A stretch of DNA of 64,000 nt from Zoogloea oleivorans (GCF_008107625.1 NZ_SDKK01000007.1:1-64000); one strand, 5' to 3'. Positions 10,535 through 19,528 are shown, numbered from the stretch's first letter. Made by a program: numbers and translations. Notes: generated by a model not told the origin, from the sequence alone.

Positions 10535-12486
10535 TCTCCGGGACCGCCAAAGGAGAGCCCCCGCTCCCACTCACGATCCGCCAGCAACAAGCCCCGGCGC
10601 GCCCGCCGTTCCCGACGCGCCTGCCTCCATTGATGCAATGCCAGCATCACCCGCAAGCCCACAGGGCTTATCAGCAGACGCAGTGCTGCATCCCTTGCGC
10701 ACCACCGGGCCAGCATGCCCGACAAGGGCAAGCCCGCCACGCGCGGCGTCTCCAGACAGATCCATGTTTCGACGCTGCCCGGATCGCCCTGCCGCGCACA
10801 ACGGCCTTCCAGTTGCCGGTCAATCCGTCTCGATGCATTGATCTGACAGCACATCACGTGAAGCCCTCCTGCGTCGGCCACCCCGGCTGCCAGCGGAATA
10901 TCCGTTCCCCGTCCGGCCATGTTGGTTGCCACCGTCACCTGTCCCGCCTCGCCGGCACGCGCCACAATGGCGGCTTCATCGACATCGCAACGGGCATTGA
11001 GAACAGTATGCGGAATGCCTGCAGCAACAAGACGTGCCGAGAGTGATTCAGACTCGGCCACCGATGAGGTTCCCACCAGCACCGGCCGCCCCGCTGCACG
11101 GCACTCCGCCAGCCTTCCGGCAACGGCGTCCCACAAAGCGTGTTTGCTCCCGTATATACGGCAGGCAAGGGCTTTCCTTGAGCTTGCTTTGCGCAAAGAA
11201 ACGCACACAACATCAAGTCCATACACCTCCCGCAGCTCGCCCCGGGCCTCTTTCAGCGTGCCGCTCATGCCGCCAAGACGGTGATAACGGGGAAAGAAAC
11301 GCTGATAAGTAATCTGGGCAAGAGTCTCGGTGCCAGGTGAAGGACGCAGCCCTTCCTTCAATTCAACCAGCGTATGCAAACCACGTGACCATACCCGCCC
11401 CGGCGCCGCCCGCCCGGTAACTTCATCGACGATTTCTACCACACCGTCCCGCACCAGATAGTGCACATCGCGCCGGTAAACATGGGCCGCCGCCAAAGCC
11501 ATGTTCACCACTTCCTCCCGCAGACGCACTGACCGCCAGCGCCCACCCAGCACCGCCGCTTTTTCGCCCAGCGCGAGGCGGCCCACTGCGGTGAGTTCAA
11601 CCCGCAGCCCGGTGTCGTCGATCCGGAAATCCTGCTCTGCCAGCAGGCTTGTCGCCAGGAACCAGGCCTGCCAGAAGAAGGCTCGCCCGGCGCTGTCGCG
11701 CACCTGCCGCGACAAAATCAGCGGCATCATCGCTTCGTCAATGAGCAGGCTGTCGGCTTCATCCACGATGGCCATGCACAAGCCGCGCAGCAAGGACTGC
11801 TTAGCGTCGGCTTCGCGCAGGGCAGCCACCCTACGCTGCAAATCGCTACGGGTAAAACCGCGGCGCAGCCCGTCCCGCAGATAATCGAACACCACTTCGC
11901 GGGCGGTGACATAGCAAATGGACGCGTTGTAGGCAATGCGCCGCTGCGCTTCGTTCATTGGCCCGGTTACAAAGCCGACGCGCAGGCCAAGCAGGGCAAA
12001 CAGCGGCGCCAGATTCACGGCATCCCGCTCGACAAGATAATCATTGGCCGTGAGGACATGCACCGGCGTACCAGCCAGTGCCCCCACTGCCGCCGCCAAG
12101 GCCGCCGCCAGGGTCTTTCCCTCTCCCGTCGCCATCTCGGCGAGACGGTTGTCCAGCATGATCAGCGCAGCGCGAATCTGGGTGTCGTAGGCCTTCAGCC
12201 CGAGACTGCGACGGGCCGCCTCGACTGCAGCAGCCAGTGCCTCCACGACACGCTCCACCGCCAGCCCGTCACGTCCGATGCGGGTCTGCACGGCCCTGAG
12301 CCGGGCAGCGAAGGCGGGCTCGTCCAGCGCCTGCCAGACCACCAGCGCAGCGCGCACGGCATCCACCTGACGACCATAGCGGGCGCGCCCCCAGGGCCAG
12401 CGAACACGGGGCGGATCACGGCGCTCCGGATAAGCGCCCCACACCAGACCTGGCAGGGGCACGCGGGCATCGAGGAGGCGGGTCAT
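10531..12486 (-). CDS. SecA-like preprotein translocase ATPase, shortened accessory paralogue
   Basis: A 651-residue protein, against about 900 for housekeeping SecA. Walker A (ATGEGKT, about residues 119-125), Walker B (DEADSLLIDEA, about 242) and the late helicase motifs (VATNMAGRGTDI; RRIDRQLEGRCARQGDPGS) are intact, so an active ATPase is expected. The C-terminal linker and the zinc-binding CxC...CH tail of SecA are absent, and the wing/scaffold region is short. It starts by an ATGA overlap with the M50 gene upstream and is itself overlapped by the adaptor gene downstream. Its position in the adhesin operon suggests a dedicated motor that pushes the giant protein through the Sec channel or a specialised one. 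The role is inference; SecA family membership is clear. Confidence 0.9.
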   Translation of the reverse strand: MTRLLDARVPLPGLVWGAYPERRDPPRVRWPWGRARYGRQVDAVRAALVVWQALDEPAFAARLRAVQTRIGRDGLAVERVVEALAAAVEAARRSLGLKAYDTQIRAALIMLDNRLAEMATGEGKTLAAALAAAVGALAGTPVHVLTANDYLVERDAVNLAPLFALLGLRVGFVTGPMNEAQRRIAYNASICYVTAREVVFDYLRDGLRRGFTRSDLQRRVAALREADAKQSLLRGLCMAIVDEADSLLIDEAMMPLILSRQVRDSAGRAFFWQAWFLATSLLAEQDFRIDDTGLRVELTAVGRLALGEKAAVLGGRWRSVRLREEVVNMALAAAHVYRRDVHYLVRDGVVEIVDEVTGRAAPGRVWSRGLHTLVELKEGLRPSPGTETLAQITYQRFFPRYHRLGGMSGTLKEARGELREVYGLDVVCVSLRKASSRKALACRIYGSKHALWDAVAGRLAECRAAGRPVLVGTSSVAESESLSARLVAAGIPHTVLNARCDVDEAAIVARAGEAGQVTVATNMAGRGTDIPLAAGVADAGGLHVMCCQINASRRIDRQLEGRCARQGDPGSVETWICLETPRVAGLPLSGMLARWCARDAALRLLISPVGLRVMLALHQWRQARRERRARRGLLLADREWERGLSFGGPGE

Positions 12487-14630
12487 GCCGTCGGATTGAA
12501 ATGACTCAGGAAGAGTTGCTTCAGGCGGCGCCCCCACTGCACGACCAGTGGCGTCCAGCCATGATCGAAGCGCACCCAGGCGCGTCCGCCAGCCCGCTCA
12601 TGGACGTGTCCATCCAGGACTACGTCGAAAACAAACACCGGCGTCGGGGTCTGTAGATGATCCTTGTCGGCCGGATCGACTGGGAAACGCCCTCCGGCAT
12701 GCTCGCCAAGGGCGGCACTGGGCAGCTTTTCGGTGGCGGCCGGAATGGTACGCAGCAGGCGCGCCGCCACCGACGCGTCAGGCTGCTCGGCCAGTCGCAC
12801 CGCCACGTCACGGGTATCACCGCGTACCAGCGCCGCCACGTCCTGCTCCACCGCCACCCGTATGGTGGACGCTTCGCCGGTCAGGATGTGACCGAGCAGC
12901 GCCCCACGGGGCATAAAGGCCCCTTCCATGTCGGACTGGCGCGGCATGACCAACTGCCCGGCGACACTGGCGCGCAGCACCAGTAGCCCCTGGAGTTCCT
13001 TAACCCGGGCCAGTTGAGCCTTGACCCGGCTGATGTCCTCCTCCACATCGCGAGCCTTGACCGGGTCGCGCACAATGGCCTGATAAAGATCGGCATCCAG
13101 AGCATGGAGCTGACTGCTTAACCTGGCCGCATCGGCAACCAGGCGATTGTCCTCAAGCCTGGCCAGCGCCTGCCCGACCTCCACCCGATCGCCATGACGA
13201 GCCTCCAGGGAAACGATGAAACCATCGGCTCCAGTGCGCACCTGAGCCTGCTCGGGAATCCACACCACCCCCTGGGCCAGCGTTGCAAAGGGAAAAGGCA
13301 CCCCCGCCAGCAGCACCAGCAGGCCGATACACAGTCCTCGACCAACATGCAGCACACGTCGTCGCATGAGATCGGGCAAGGCCATGCGCAACAGCTTGCG
13401 CCAGACCTGAAACACAGGCGTGACGAGCATCGCGAACACCACCCCGGCCCCCGCCAGCAAACCCAGGGCCATCGACCAGCTACCGATCCAGCCGACAATC
13501 GCCAGCGAGATGCTGATCCGGTAAAGAGCCGAGGCCGGCGCATAGAAGTACAGCCACGGCCTCTCGCCACGGCCCGGCTCGGGAGATGGCACATCCGGAA
13601 TCCCCAACACCCGGTTGATAAGCAGATAGCGCCACCAGGCCTGGCTGCGGATCGCCAGGTTGGGCAGGTCAAGGGCATCGCAGAGCACGTAATACGCATC
13701 GAAGCGGAGCAACGGATTACCGTTGAAAAGCACTGTCGACACGCCACAAATCACCGTTATCACCAGTGCCACATCGCGCACCACGCCCGGCTCGACCAGC
13801 AACCACACCAGCAGCGCGACCGCCGCAATAACCAGCTCGGTGATGATACCGGCCGCACTCACCACCAACCGCTGGCTCGCATGGCGAAAGGCCGACGCCG
13901 CCGACGCGTCGACAAAGGGCGCCGGCGTCAGGAGCAGCAGACTGACCCCTACCTGGTGCACCTCGCCACCAAAGCGCCGCACGGCCAGGGCATGCGAGAG
14001 CTCGTGAATGGCCTTGACCAACGGATACAGCAGCCACGCTACCAGCAAGAAGCGCGGAGTCCCCATCCAGGTTCGCGCGTGGGATGCGAGTTCGCTGAAA
14101 TTCATCGCCGCGGTAACCAGCCCGGCCATGATCAGCACCAGCCAGGCAAGCAGCAAGGGCCAGGAAAAGAGGAAACGCAGCCAGGGATCGAAGCGCTTCA
14201 GAAGCACGCTCGGATCCCCCAGACGCACCCGAAAGGCCAGCGGATTCACGGCCAGACGACGCGCCCGACGCCGCTCCTGATCCTCTCGGTGAAAGATCGA
14301 CTCCACATCAGGAGTGATTTCGCACTGAATCAGACCACGCTGGTTCAACTGGACCAGCAGACGCACGATCTCGTCCTGGGTCAGCGCATCATCCGGATCG
14401 TGGGCATGCAAGGCCTCACTCACAGCATCAACCGTGCGGCGGCCATCGCAGCGTCCAACAAACGCGTAGGCCGATGCATTCATTCGGTGAAAACGTCCGC
14501 TGACCGGATCGGCCAGCACGTACCACACCTCGTCCCGATAGATCTGCCGGGTAACCCGCACCTGCGAACGAAGACGTGGATGCAGGCCTGCCACCCGGTA
14601 CCACTGGTTGCTGAAGACGCTGGCGGTCAT
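12483..14630 (-). CDS. PqqD-like domain + M50 site-2-type metalloprotease + HlyD-like domain fusion membrane protein
   Basis: A 715-residue protein with three parts. Residues about 30-105 resemble PqqD/RiPP-recognition domains (VWYVLADPVSGRFHRMN, then a helical part ending LNQRGLIQCE). About 150-440 is an M50-type multi-pass membrane protease with zinc motif HELSH (209-213) and a second-ligand motif NGNPLLRFDAYY, where most relatives have FDGYY. About 480-715 is a HlyD-like periplasmic section with split lipoyl halves and a helical hairpin. The start at 14630 lies one base after the GAF-HlyD stop (TGAAATG), with a G-rich ribosome site before it. Relatives are annotated as putative peptide zinc metalloproteases. 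Likely role: membrane hub that recognises, perhaps trims, and hands on the giant substrate. Confidence 0.85.
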   Translation of the reverse strand: MTASVFSNQWYRVAGLHPRLRSQVRVTRQIYRDEVWYVLADPVSGRFHRMNASAYAFVGRCDGRRTVDAVSEALHAHDPDDALTQDEIVRLLVQLNQRGLIQCEITPDVESIFHREDQERRRARRLAVNPLAFRVRLGDPSVLLKRFDPWLRFLFSWPLLLAWLVLIMAGLVTAAMNFSELASHARTWMGTPRFLLVAWLLYPLVKAIHELSHALAVRRFGGEVHQVGVSLLLLTPAPFVDASAASAFRHASQRLVVSAAGIITELVIAAVALLVWLLVEPGVVRDVALVITVICGVSTVLFNGNPLLRFDAYYVLCDALDLPNLAIRSQAWWRYLLINRVLGIPDVPSPEPGRGERPWLYFYAPASALYRISISLAIVGWIGSWSMALGLLAGAGVVFAMLVTPVFQVWRKLLRMALPDLMRRRVLHVGRGLCIGLLVLLAGVPFPFATLAQGVVWIPEQAQVRTGADGFIVSLEARHGDRVEVGQALARLEDNRLVADAARLSSQLHALDADLYQAIVRDPVKARDVEEDISRVKAQLARVKELQGLLVLRASVAGQLVMPRQSDMEGAFMPRGALLGHILTGEASTIRVAVEQDVAALVRGDTRDVAVRLAEQPDASVAARLLRTIPAATEKLPSAALGEHAGGRFPVDPADKDHLQTPTPVFVFDVVLDGHVHERAGGRAWVRFDHGWTPLVVQWGRRLKQLFLSHFNPTA

Positions 14631-14631
14631 T

Positions 14632-15981
14632 TCAGCGCCCCCACCAACCCCACCATTCCAGACGAATCCAGTCTGTGAGGCGGTGGGTCCAGGCCCACAA
14701 CAACGGTTCACGACCAACAGTAATGCGTGCCATACCACGCAGACCGGGCCGCAGGCTGTCCGGAATGCTGGTCAGCGCCGCCTCCACCTCGAAAACGTTA
14801 TGCCCTTCCACTGCCATCGCCATCGGTGTGATACGCGTCACCGTCATGGACAAGGCGTCCCATGGCAGGGCCGAAAGGGCCAGACTGCCCGACTGACCGA
14901 CCCGGATCCGCGCAATATCCCGCTCATCTACCTCAACAATGACCCGAAAGCGCTCCCGCGGCGCCACCGTGAGCAACACATCGCCGCGCTGCACCGGAGC
15001 CCCGAGGGACTGGGTCAGGTCACCGCGGATAAGCACGCCGTCGAACGGGGCCACGATATGGCTGCGTCCGATCTGCCCGTCCACCAGCGCAAGCTGGGCA
15101 CGCGCCTCGTCAGCCTTCGCCTGGCTGATCACCAGCTGGGTACGGTCGGCCCTGGCCATGGCCGCAGAGTAGGCATTCTCATGCTGGGCCAATTCACTGC
15201 TCCACTTACTCCGCTCAAGCTGCAGATCCTGCTCGGCCAACTCCGCCAGCAACTGCCCGGCCTTGACCAGATCCCCCGGCCTGACCAGGGCCTGCTTGAG
15301 AAATCCATCCGCCGGCGCCACCAAAACCCGCTGAATTTCCCCTTCGACACGCGCATTGCCACCAACCCGGAACTCGAAGGGAACGGCCAGCAAGACCATA
15401 ACTGCCGCCAGCATGATGCCGATTCCGGCCCGCAAGCGCCCACTGCCGGGCTCCCGCAGATGTACCCAGCCCCGTCGCAGACGATCACGCAAACGCTTGC
15501 GCCACGGCCTTTCGCCATGCCGCATGAAGTGCAACACCGGCCCCACAAGGGCTACCGCGTGCTCCAGCTCAACGATGCGTTCTGGCGAAAGCGCACTCGA
15601 CTGGCGAAACTGCAGCAGCACGGCCCCCACCAGTTCATGCATGATGACAATCGGAATAGAGCACACCTCGCCAGCATCCCGACGCAACAGTGCCTCGTGG
15701 GCGAGCACGATCCGCGGTAGCTGATCGGGAGGAACCGGCGCCAGCACGGTTGCCGCCTGCTCAATGGCCTCGTCCATGGCGGCGCCGATAGCCCGCAGCA
15801 TTTCTGTACGCCCTTCGCCGATGCTCCCGTGGGAGATCGCCACCACGCGGGTAAACCGGTCTTCAACAAAACCAACCGCTACCTGCTCGCAACCAAGACG
15901 CGTTGCAAGCTCCGAAGCAAAGGCCGTCGCCGACGGTCCCAGGCGGTCGTGGGAGACCACAGCGGCCTGCAGGGCAAGCAC
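14632..15981 (-). CDS. GAF domain + single TM + HlyD-like adaptor, first gene of the adhesin export operon
   Basis: At least 449 residues. The N-terminal part is GAF-like (FASELATRLGCEQVAVGFVE; MHELVGAVLLQF), cytoplasmic. A TM segment follows at about residue 190 (GIMLAAVMVLLAVPF), then a HlyD fold: first lipoyl half (VLVAPADGFLKQALVRPGDL), coiled coil, second half (IVAPFDGVLIRGDLTQSLG) and a barrel (VEVDERDIARIRVG). The only canonical in-frame start is GTG at 15981, which has no clear ribosome site. The frame stays open back to 16110, and an ATT at 16047-16045 sits 6 bases after GGAGA, so a rare ATT start is possible and would add 22 residues. A GAF sensor joined to a secretion adaptor is unusual and may gate export. 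Confidence 0.8.
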   Translation of the reverse strand: MLALQAAVVSHDRLGPSATAFASELATRLGCEQVAVGFVEDRFTRVVAISHGSIGEGRTEMLRAIGAAMDEAIEQAATVLAPVPPDQLPRIVLAHEALLRRDAGEVCSIPIVIMHELVGAVLLQFRQSSALSPERIVELEHAVALVGPVLHFMRHGERPWRKRLRDRLRRGWVHLREPGSGRLRAGIGIMLAAVMVLLAVPFEFRVGGNARVEGEIQRVLVAPADGFLKQALVRPGDLVKAGQLLAELAEQDLQLERSKWSSELAQHENAYSAAMARADRTQLVISQAKADEARAQLALVDGQIGRSHIVAPFDGVLIRGDLTQSLGAPVQRGDVLLTVAPRERFRVIVEVDERDIARIRVGQSGSLALSALPWDALSMTVTRITPMAMAVEGHNVFEVEAALTSIPDSLRPGLRGMARITVGREPLLWAWTHRLTDWIRLEWWGWWGR

Positions 15982-16126
15982 ATCGAGAGACAGGGTTTCG
16001 CTGGAGAGGGGCGGGAGACGGGAGTTCAGAGGATCGATCCTGAAAATATGTCGTCTCCGTATTGACGACGCATCAACCCAAAACTTTAGCGGGAGATGGC
16101 TGGCAGCGCGTCATCCAACACGTTTC

Positions 16127-16158
16127 GCAAGGCGCAAAAAAACTCCCTTGCGCCTTGC
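16127..16158 (-). other. Perfect 11-bp hairpin overlapping the terminator ahead of the export operon
   Basis: The arms 16127-16137 (GCAAGGCGCAA) and 16148-16158 (TTGCGCCTTGC) are perfect inverted repeats with a 10-base loop. On the minus-strand transcript the upstream arm overlaps the second arm of the terminator stem by two bases, and this hairpin takes up the terminator's T-tract. The two structures therefore compete, which is the layout of an attenuator. Function is inference. Confidence 0.5.
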
Positions 16159-16170
16159 GACGAAAGGGAG
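16136..16170 (-). terminator. Rho-independent terminator after the 94-aa gene
   Basis: On the minus strand CTCCCTT (16170-16164) pairs with AAGGGAG (16149-16143), followed directly by seven T (16142-16136). It lies about 50 bases after the stop of the 94-aa gene and before the export operon. A second perfect hairpin without a T-run, GGCCGGAAA...TTTCCGGCC (16181-16201), sits just upstream. Confidence 0.65.
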
Positions 16171-16217
16171 CTTCTTCAATGGCCGGAAAGTTTTTCCGGC
16201 CCCCATCGATATGCAGC

Positions 16218-16502
16218 TTAGCGGTCGGCCGTCAGTTGGGCGATAAACGCGGCTTCCTTTTCAGCGGGAAAGGCGTGTTCAGCCAGAACACGCTGCACGG
16301 CGCGAGGGTCGCTACCCTTGCCAGCCACGGTAAACTCGATCCCGAGCGTACGACCATTGGCAGCCAGGGTCATGAAGGCGCTACGCCAGCGCTGGGACTC
16401 TGCCAGCCGTTCGCGCACTTCGCTTTCATTGCGGATCACGACACCCGCGGCTTTGAGGGAATCCAGAAACTCTGCGTAGGACTCGTTGCAATAACTGCCC
16501 AT
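16218..16502 (-). CDS. Unknown 94-residue soluble protein
   Basis: I do not recognise this family. The start at 16502 is chosen over 16535 because AGGAG sits 7 bases ahead of that ATG. The product is 94 residues, acidic to neutral, without signal peptide or TM segment. It begins MGSYCNESYAEFLDSLKAAG and contains an alternating helix/strand pattern (LAANGRTLGIEFTVAGKG) and a helical C-terminus. Mono-cistronic: an upstream chemoreceptor gene ends 118 bases before its start, and a hairpin plus terminator follow. It lies directly upstream of the adhesin export operon on the same strand, so terminator read-through could link them. Confidence 0.7.
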   Translation of the reverse strand: MGSYCNESYAEFLDSLKAAGVVIRNESEVRERLAESQRWRSAFMTLAANGRTLGIEFTVAGKGSDPRAVQRVLAEHAFPAEKEAAFIAQLTADR

Positions 16503-16620
16503 CGACTTCTCCTGTGAAATCCGGTGATCGCTCACCTGTCTTCCCTTAACGCAAACGTCAGCTTGGCAGATGACACGATTTCAAAAAAACTTTGAATTTT
16601 TTTCTCACCTGCCCGTGACC

Positions 16621-18129
16621 CTAAATGTGGAAGCGCTCCAGCGCACTGCGCAGGCTCTCGGCATTACCGGTCAAAGCCGTTGCTTCACCGGCGATATCAC
16701 TGGTCGCCACGGCCGAGCGGTCAGCCATCTGGGAGATGTGCTCGACGTGCCTGGCAATTTCCTGCGCGGCCTGACTCTGCTCCTCCAGGGCATTTGAAAT
16801 ACTGTTAACGATGTCACCCACCCCATTGGCCCGACCGGTGATCAGATCGATGGAGTCACCCGCCGCACCCGCATGGGCGACGCCGGTATTCACCAGAGAC
16901 ACCGCACTTTCGATACAGGCCAGCACCGATTCCTTGGCACCACGCATGTCGTTCATCATCAGACCGATTTCGTTGGTCGCCGTAGTGGTCCGCTCGGCGA
17001 GCTTGCGCACCTCATCAGCCACCACGGCAAACCCGCGGCCCAGCTCGCCCGCTCGTGCAGCCTCAATGGCTGCGTTGAGGGCAAGCAGATTGGTTTGATC
17101 GGCGATGCCCTTGATGATCGTGACAACCTCGGCCGCCCGTTCGGACTCGCGCCCCAGTGCTTCAACCCGCTCGGCGGCATTACCGATCACCCCGGCGATA
17201 CTGGACATTTCACCCACCGCAACCTTCACGACCTTGCTGCCCGCCATCGCAGCGTCACTCGAATCTGATGACAGACGGCGGGCATCGCTGGCGTTGCCGG
17301 AAATCTGGCTGATGGATGCTGTCATCTCCTGCACGGCCGCAGCCATGGCTGTCGTGGAGTTGTTCTGGTCACTGACGCCGTTGGCAATGTCGATGGAAGT
17401 TTTCGTGAGACGGGTCGCCAGGGACTGCAGGCTATCGGCCGTGTTACGGGCCTCGGTCAGCGTACGGCGCAGCTCTTCCTGCATGCGTGCCACCGCCCCC
17501 AGCAACGGGCGGTCCTCGCAGCGTCGGGGATCGAAGGGATAGTCCAAATGACCGGCAGTAACCCGCCTGGCGAAATCCGAAACCGTCATGCCGTCCTCGA
17601 CCATGCCCTTGAGAAGACCGGCCATGAAGCACAGCAAACCCGTCTCGACCACCACATAGACAGCATGGATCAGCACGCGCACGATCCCGTCTACCTGGGG
17701 AAAAATATAAACACCGGCCCCGCTCGCCTGTAGCCAGGCGAAGCCAAGATGATGCACGGCAATCAGGCCGGCAGCAGCCACCAGCGGACGCCAGTCGCAA
17801 TACAAGACAAGAAAGGCCAACAACACGAAAATCCCGAAGTGGGCTTCGATGGTTCCACGGGTCTGCTGGATCAACAGCGCACAAAAGATCATGAAGGCGC
17901 AGCCCACCGCAATACGCGTCACCAACGCGCCCTGGGCAGTACGACTGAGCAGAAAAGGCACCAGAAATGCCGGAACGCCAACAGACAAGGCAGGGCCCCA
18001 ACTGTCAGTCACCCCAGCCACGACAAGACAAAGCAGCAAATGCGCCCCGAGGGTCCAGATGAAAAGATTGTCGGCCCGTGCCCTGAAACTAATCAGCCCA
18101 TCATCAGCTGCCATTATTCCTGCACTCAT
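16621..18129 (-). CDS. Methyl-accepting chemotaxis protein with a six-TM N-terminal sensor
   Basis: 502 residues. The first 175 form about six hydrophobic segments with conserved-looking EAHFG (about 95) and HHLGF (126-130), in place of the usual periplasmic ligand domain. A HAMP-like linker follows (about 172-230), then the cytoplasmic signalling hairpin with the core [20 protein letters not shown] near residue 355, which contacts CheA/CheW. No C-terminal CheR-binding pentapeptide is seen (it ends LERFHI). Start ATG 18129 has GGGAG 6-7 bases upstream. The paired histidines in a membrane sensor could bind a metal or haem, but that is speculation. No other che genes are in the window. Confidence 0.92.
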   Translation of the reverse strand: MSAGIMAADDGLISFRARADNLFIWTLGAHLLLCLVVAGVTDSWGPALSVGVPAFLVPFLLSRTAQGALVTRIAVGCAFMIFCALLIQQTRGTIEAHFGIFVLLAFLVLYCDWRPLVAAAGLIAVHHLGFAWLQASGAGVYIFPQVDGIVRVLIHAVYVVVETGLLCFMAGLLKGMVEDGMTVSDFARRVTAGHLDYPFDPRRCEDRPLLGAVARMQEELRRTLTEARNTADSLQSLATRLTKTSIDIANGVSDQNNSTTAMAAAVQEMTASISQISGNASDARRLSSDSSDAAMAGSKVVKVAVGEMSSIAGVIGNAAERVEALGRESERAAEVVTIIKGIADQTNLLALNAAIEAARAGELGRGFAVVADEVRKLAERTTTATNEIGLMMNDMRGAKESVLACIESAVSLVNTGVAHAGAAGDSIDLITGRANGVGDIVNSISNALEEQSQAAQEIARHVEHISQMADRSAVATSDIAGEATALTGNAESLRSALERFHI

Positions 18130-18382
18130 CGCACACTCCCAAAAATGGATCCGCCGGATGTAGCGCTACATATATCCCCCGCCCGCACTGACTCAAGTTG
18201 CAAAGACCACAACTGTCCGGCAGAGATCGTCAGCCATACCCCCAGCACCAACCAGGGCCATATTGCTTTGACGCGCCTCTGCCCCCCGCAGGATCTCGGT
18301 TTTTTGTTATCGATCATGGATCACATTTTTATGTTGGACCTGTAATCCATAACGGTGCATTGGGCACTGTCCTTGAGCAATA

Positions 18383-19528
18383 TCACGTCCGAGACAGATG
18401 GTTGAGTATCGGGTTGAGCATGGCCGCACCAAGGCGCTTGCTGCGCTCCCCGTTCCAGCCGGCAAGACCATCAGGCAGATTGGCATTGTCCTTGAAAGGC
18501 ATTTCGAGAGTGATCGACACACAATCGAAGCGATGGGCCACCCACTTCGAGGCAAGACTCAGGAGTTCGTCCTTGAAACGCCCATTGAGGTAGCCGTGCT
18601 CGGTCTGGAAGTCCGGGCTGGCGGCCTGGAAGGCATCGATAAAACGGGCCTGACGTACCCGCTGCTCATCCGAAAAGCCCGGTACTTCTTCGGCAGTCGA
18701 GAAGAACACATAGGGCAGCGCCTCGTCACCGTGAATGTCGAGGAAGAGTTCCACCCCGCTCGCCTCCATGGCCTGACGGACGAGCAGCACTTCCGGGCTG
18801 CGTTCCAGGCTCGGCTCACGCCATTCGCGGTTCAGGTTGGCACCGGCCGCGTTGGTGCGCAGATTGCCGCGAATCGCCCCATCCGGGTTCATGTTGGGCA
18901 CGATGTAGAGCACGGCCTTCTCGCGGATGCGCCTGGCCACCGGATCAGCCGCATCGAGCAGGCGATCGAGCAGACCTTCAACAAACCACTCGGCCATGCT
19001 TTCGCCCGGGTGCTGACGGGCGATGATCCAGATAGGCACCTGGCCCGTATCCGGGCGTCCGACGGTGACCAGATCGAGATCGCGCCCGTCGACGGTCGCC
19101 CCCAGGTTGTTGACCGACGCAAAAGGCGACATCTCCACGCGGCCGAGCAGGTCCAGATGGCGCTCGTGGGAATACGGCTCGAAGTAGGCGTAGTAAATAC
19201 CGTTACGCTCGGGCGTATGCTCGACGATCAACTGGCCGTTCTCGTAGCGGGTGCCAGTGATGCGGAACCAGTGATGCCGATCATACGATGCGACGCAGCG
19301 ATAGCCCGGCCAGCCGTCCGGGTAGGCCGCTTCCGACGCATTCTCGAAAACCATGCGCACCGGCAGCCCCGCCGCGCCGTGCAGGCGGAAGTGAAACCAC
19401 TGCCGAAAACTGCTGTCGCTGGCGATACCCTGGTCGGCGCGCAGGCGCAGGCGGATGTTGTCCGGCGTATCGATGGACAGCACCTCGATGGCGCCGGAGT
19501 CGAAATTGCTGCTGATGCGTAGCGTCAT
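18383..19528 (-). CDS. M14-family (cytosolic carboxypeptidase-like) zinc carboxypeptidase
   Basis: 381 residues with an N-terminal beta-sandwich of about 130 residues, then a carboxypeptidase domain. Zinc ligands and catalysis are visible: RQHPGES (about 172), NMNPDG, NLNREW, DIHGDE (about 262) and the catalytic Glu in TLEMPF (about 341). The beta-sandwich plus M14 order is that of the CCP/Nna1-like subfamily, whose eukaryotic members trim C-terminal acidic residues; bacterial substrates are poorly known. There is no signal peptide, so it is cytoplasmic. The start follows the DUF445 stop by 15 bases, at the end of the relA-CDF-yaaA-DUF445 row. Confidence 0.9.
   Translation of the reverse strand: MTLRISSNFDSGAIEVLSIDTPDNIRLRLRADQGIASDSSFRQWFHFRLHGAAGLPVRMVFENASEAAYPDGWPGYRCVASYDRHHWFRITGTRYENGQLIVEHTPERNGIYYAYFEPYSHERHLDLLGRVEMSPFASVNNLGATVDGRDLDLVTVGRPDTGQVPIWIIARQHPGESMAEWFVEGLLDRLLDAADPVARRIREKAVLYIVPNMNPDGAIRGNLRTNAAGANLNREWREPSLERSPEVLLVRQAMEASGVELFLDIHGDEALPYVFFSTAEEVPGFSDEQRVRQARFIDAFQAASPDFQTEHGYLNGRFKDELLSLASKWVAHRFDCVSITLEMPFKDNANLPDGLAGWNGERSKRLGAAMLNPILNHLSRT

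Noticed and set aside
13194-14678. 494-residue plus-strand frame
   Set aside because: Antisense to the M50 fusion gene, whose protease and adaptor motifs are clear; Gln/His/Arg-rich shadow.
16181-16201. GGCCGGAAA/TTTCCGGCC hairpin as the main terminator of the 94-aa gene
   Set aside because: It has no T-run after it on the minus strand; the T-tailed stem at 16136-16170 is the better candidate.
18126-18317. 63-residue minus-strand frame with one TM-like segment, whose stop overlaps the chemoreceptor start as ATGA
   Set aside because: The overlap is attractive, but there is no ribosome site, and the chemoreceptor has its own GGGAG; left out for lack of support.
18398-19522. 374-residue plus-strand frame
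   Set aside because: Antisense to the M14 carboxypeptidase; composition typical of a shadow.
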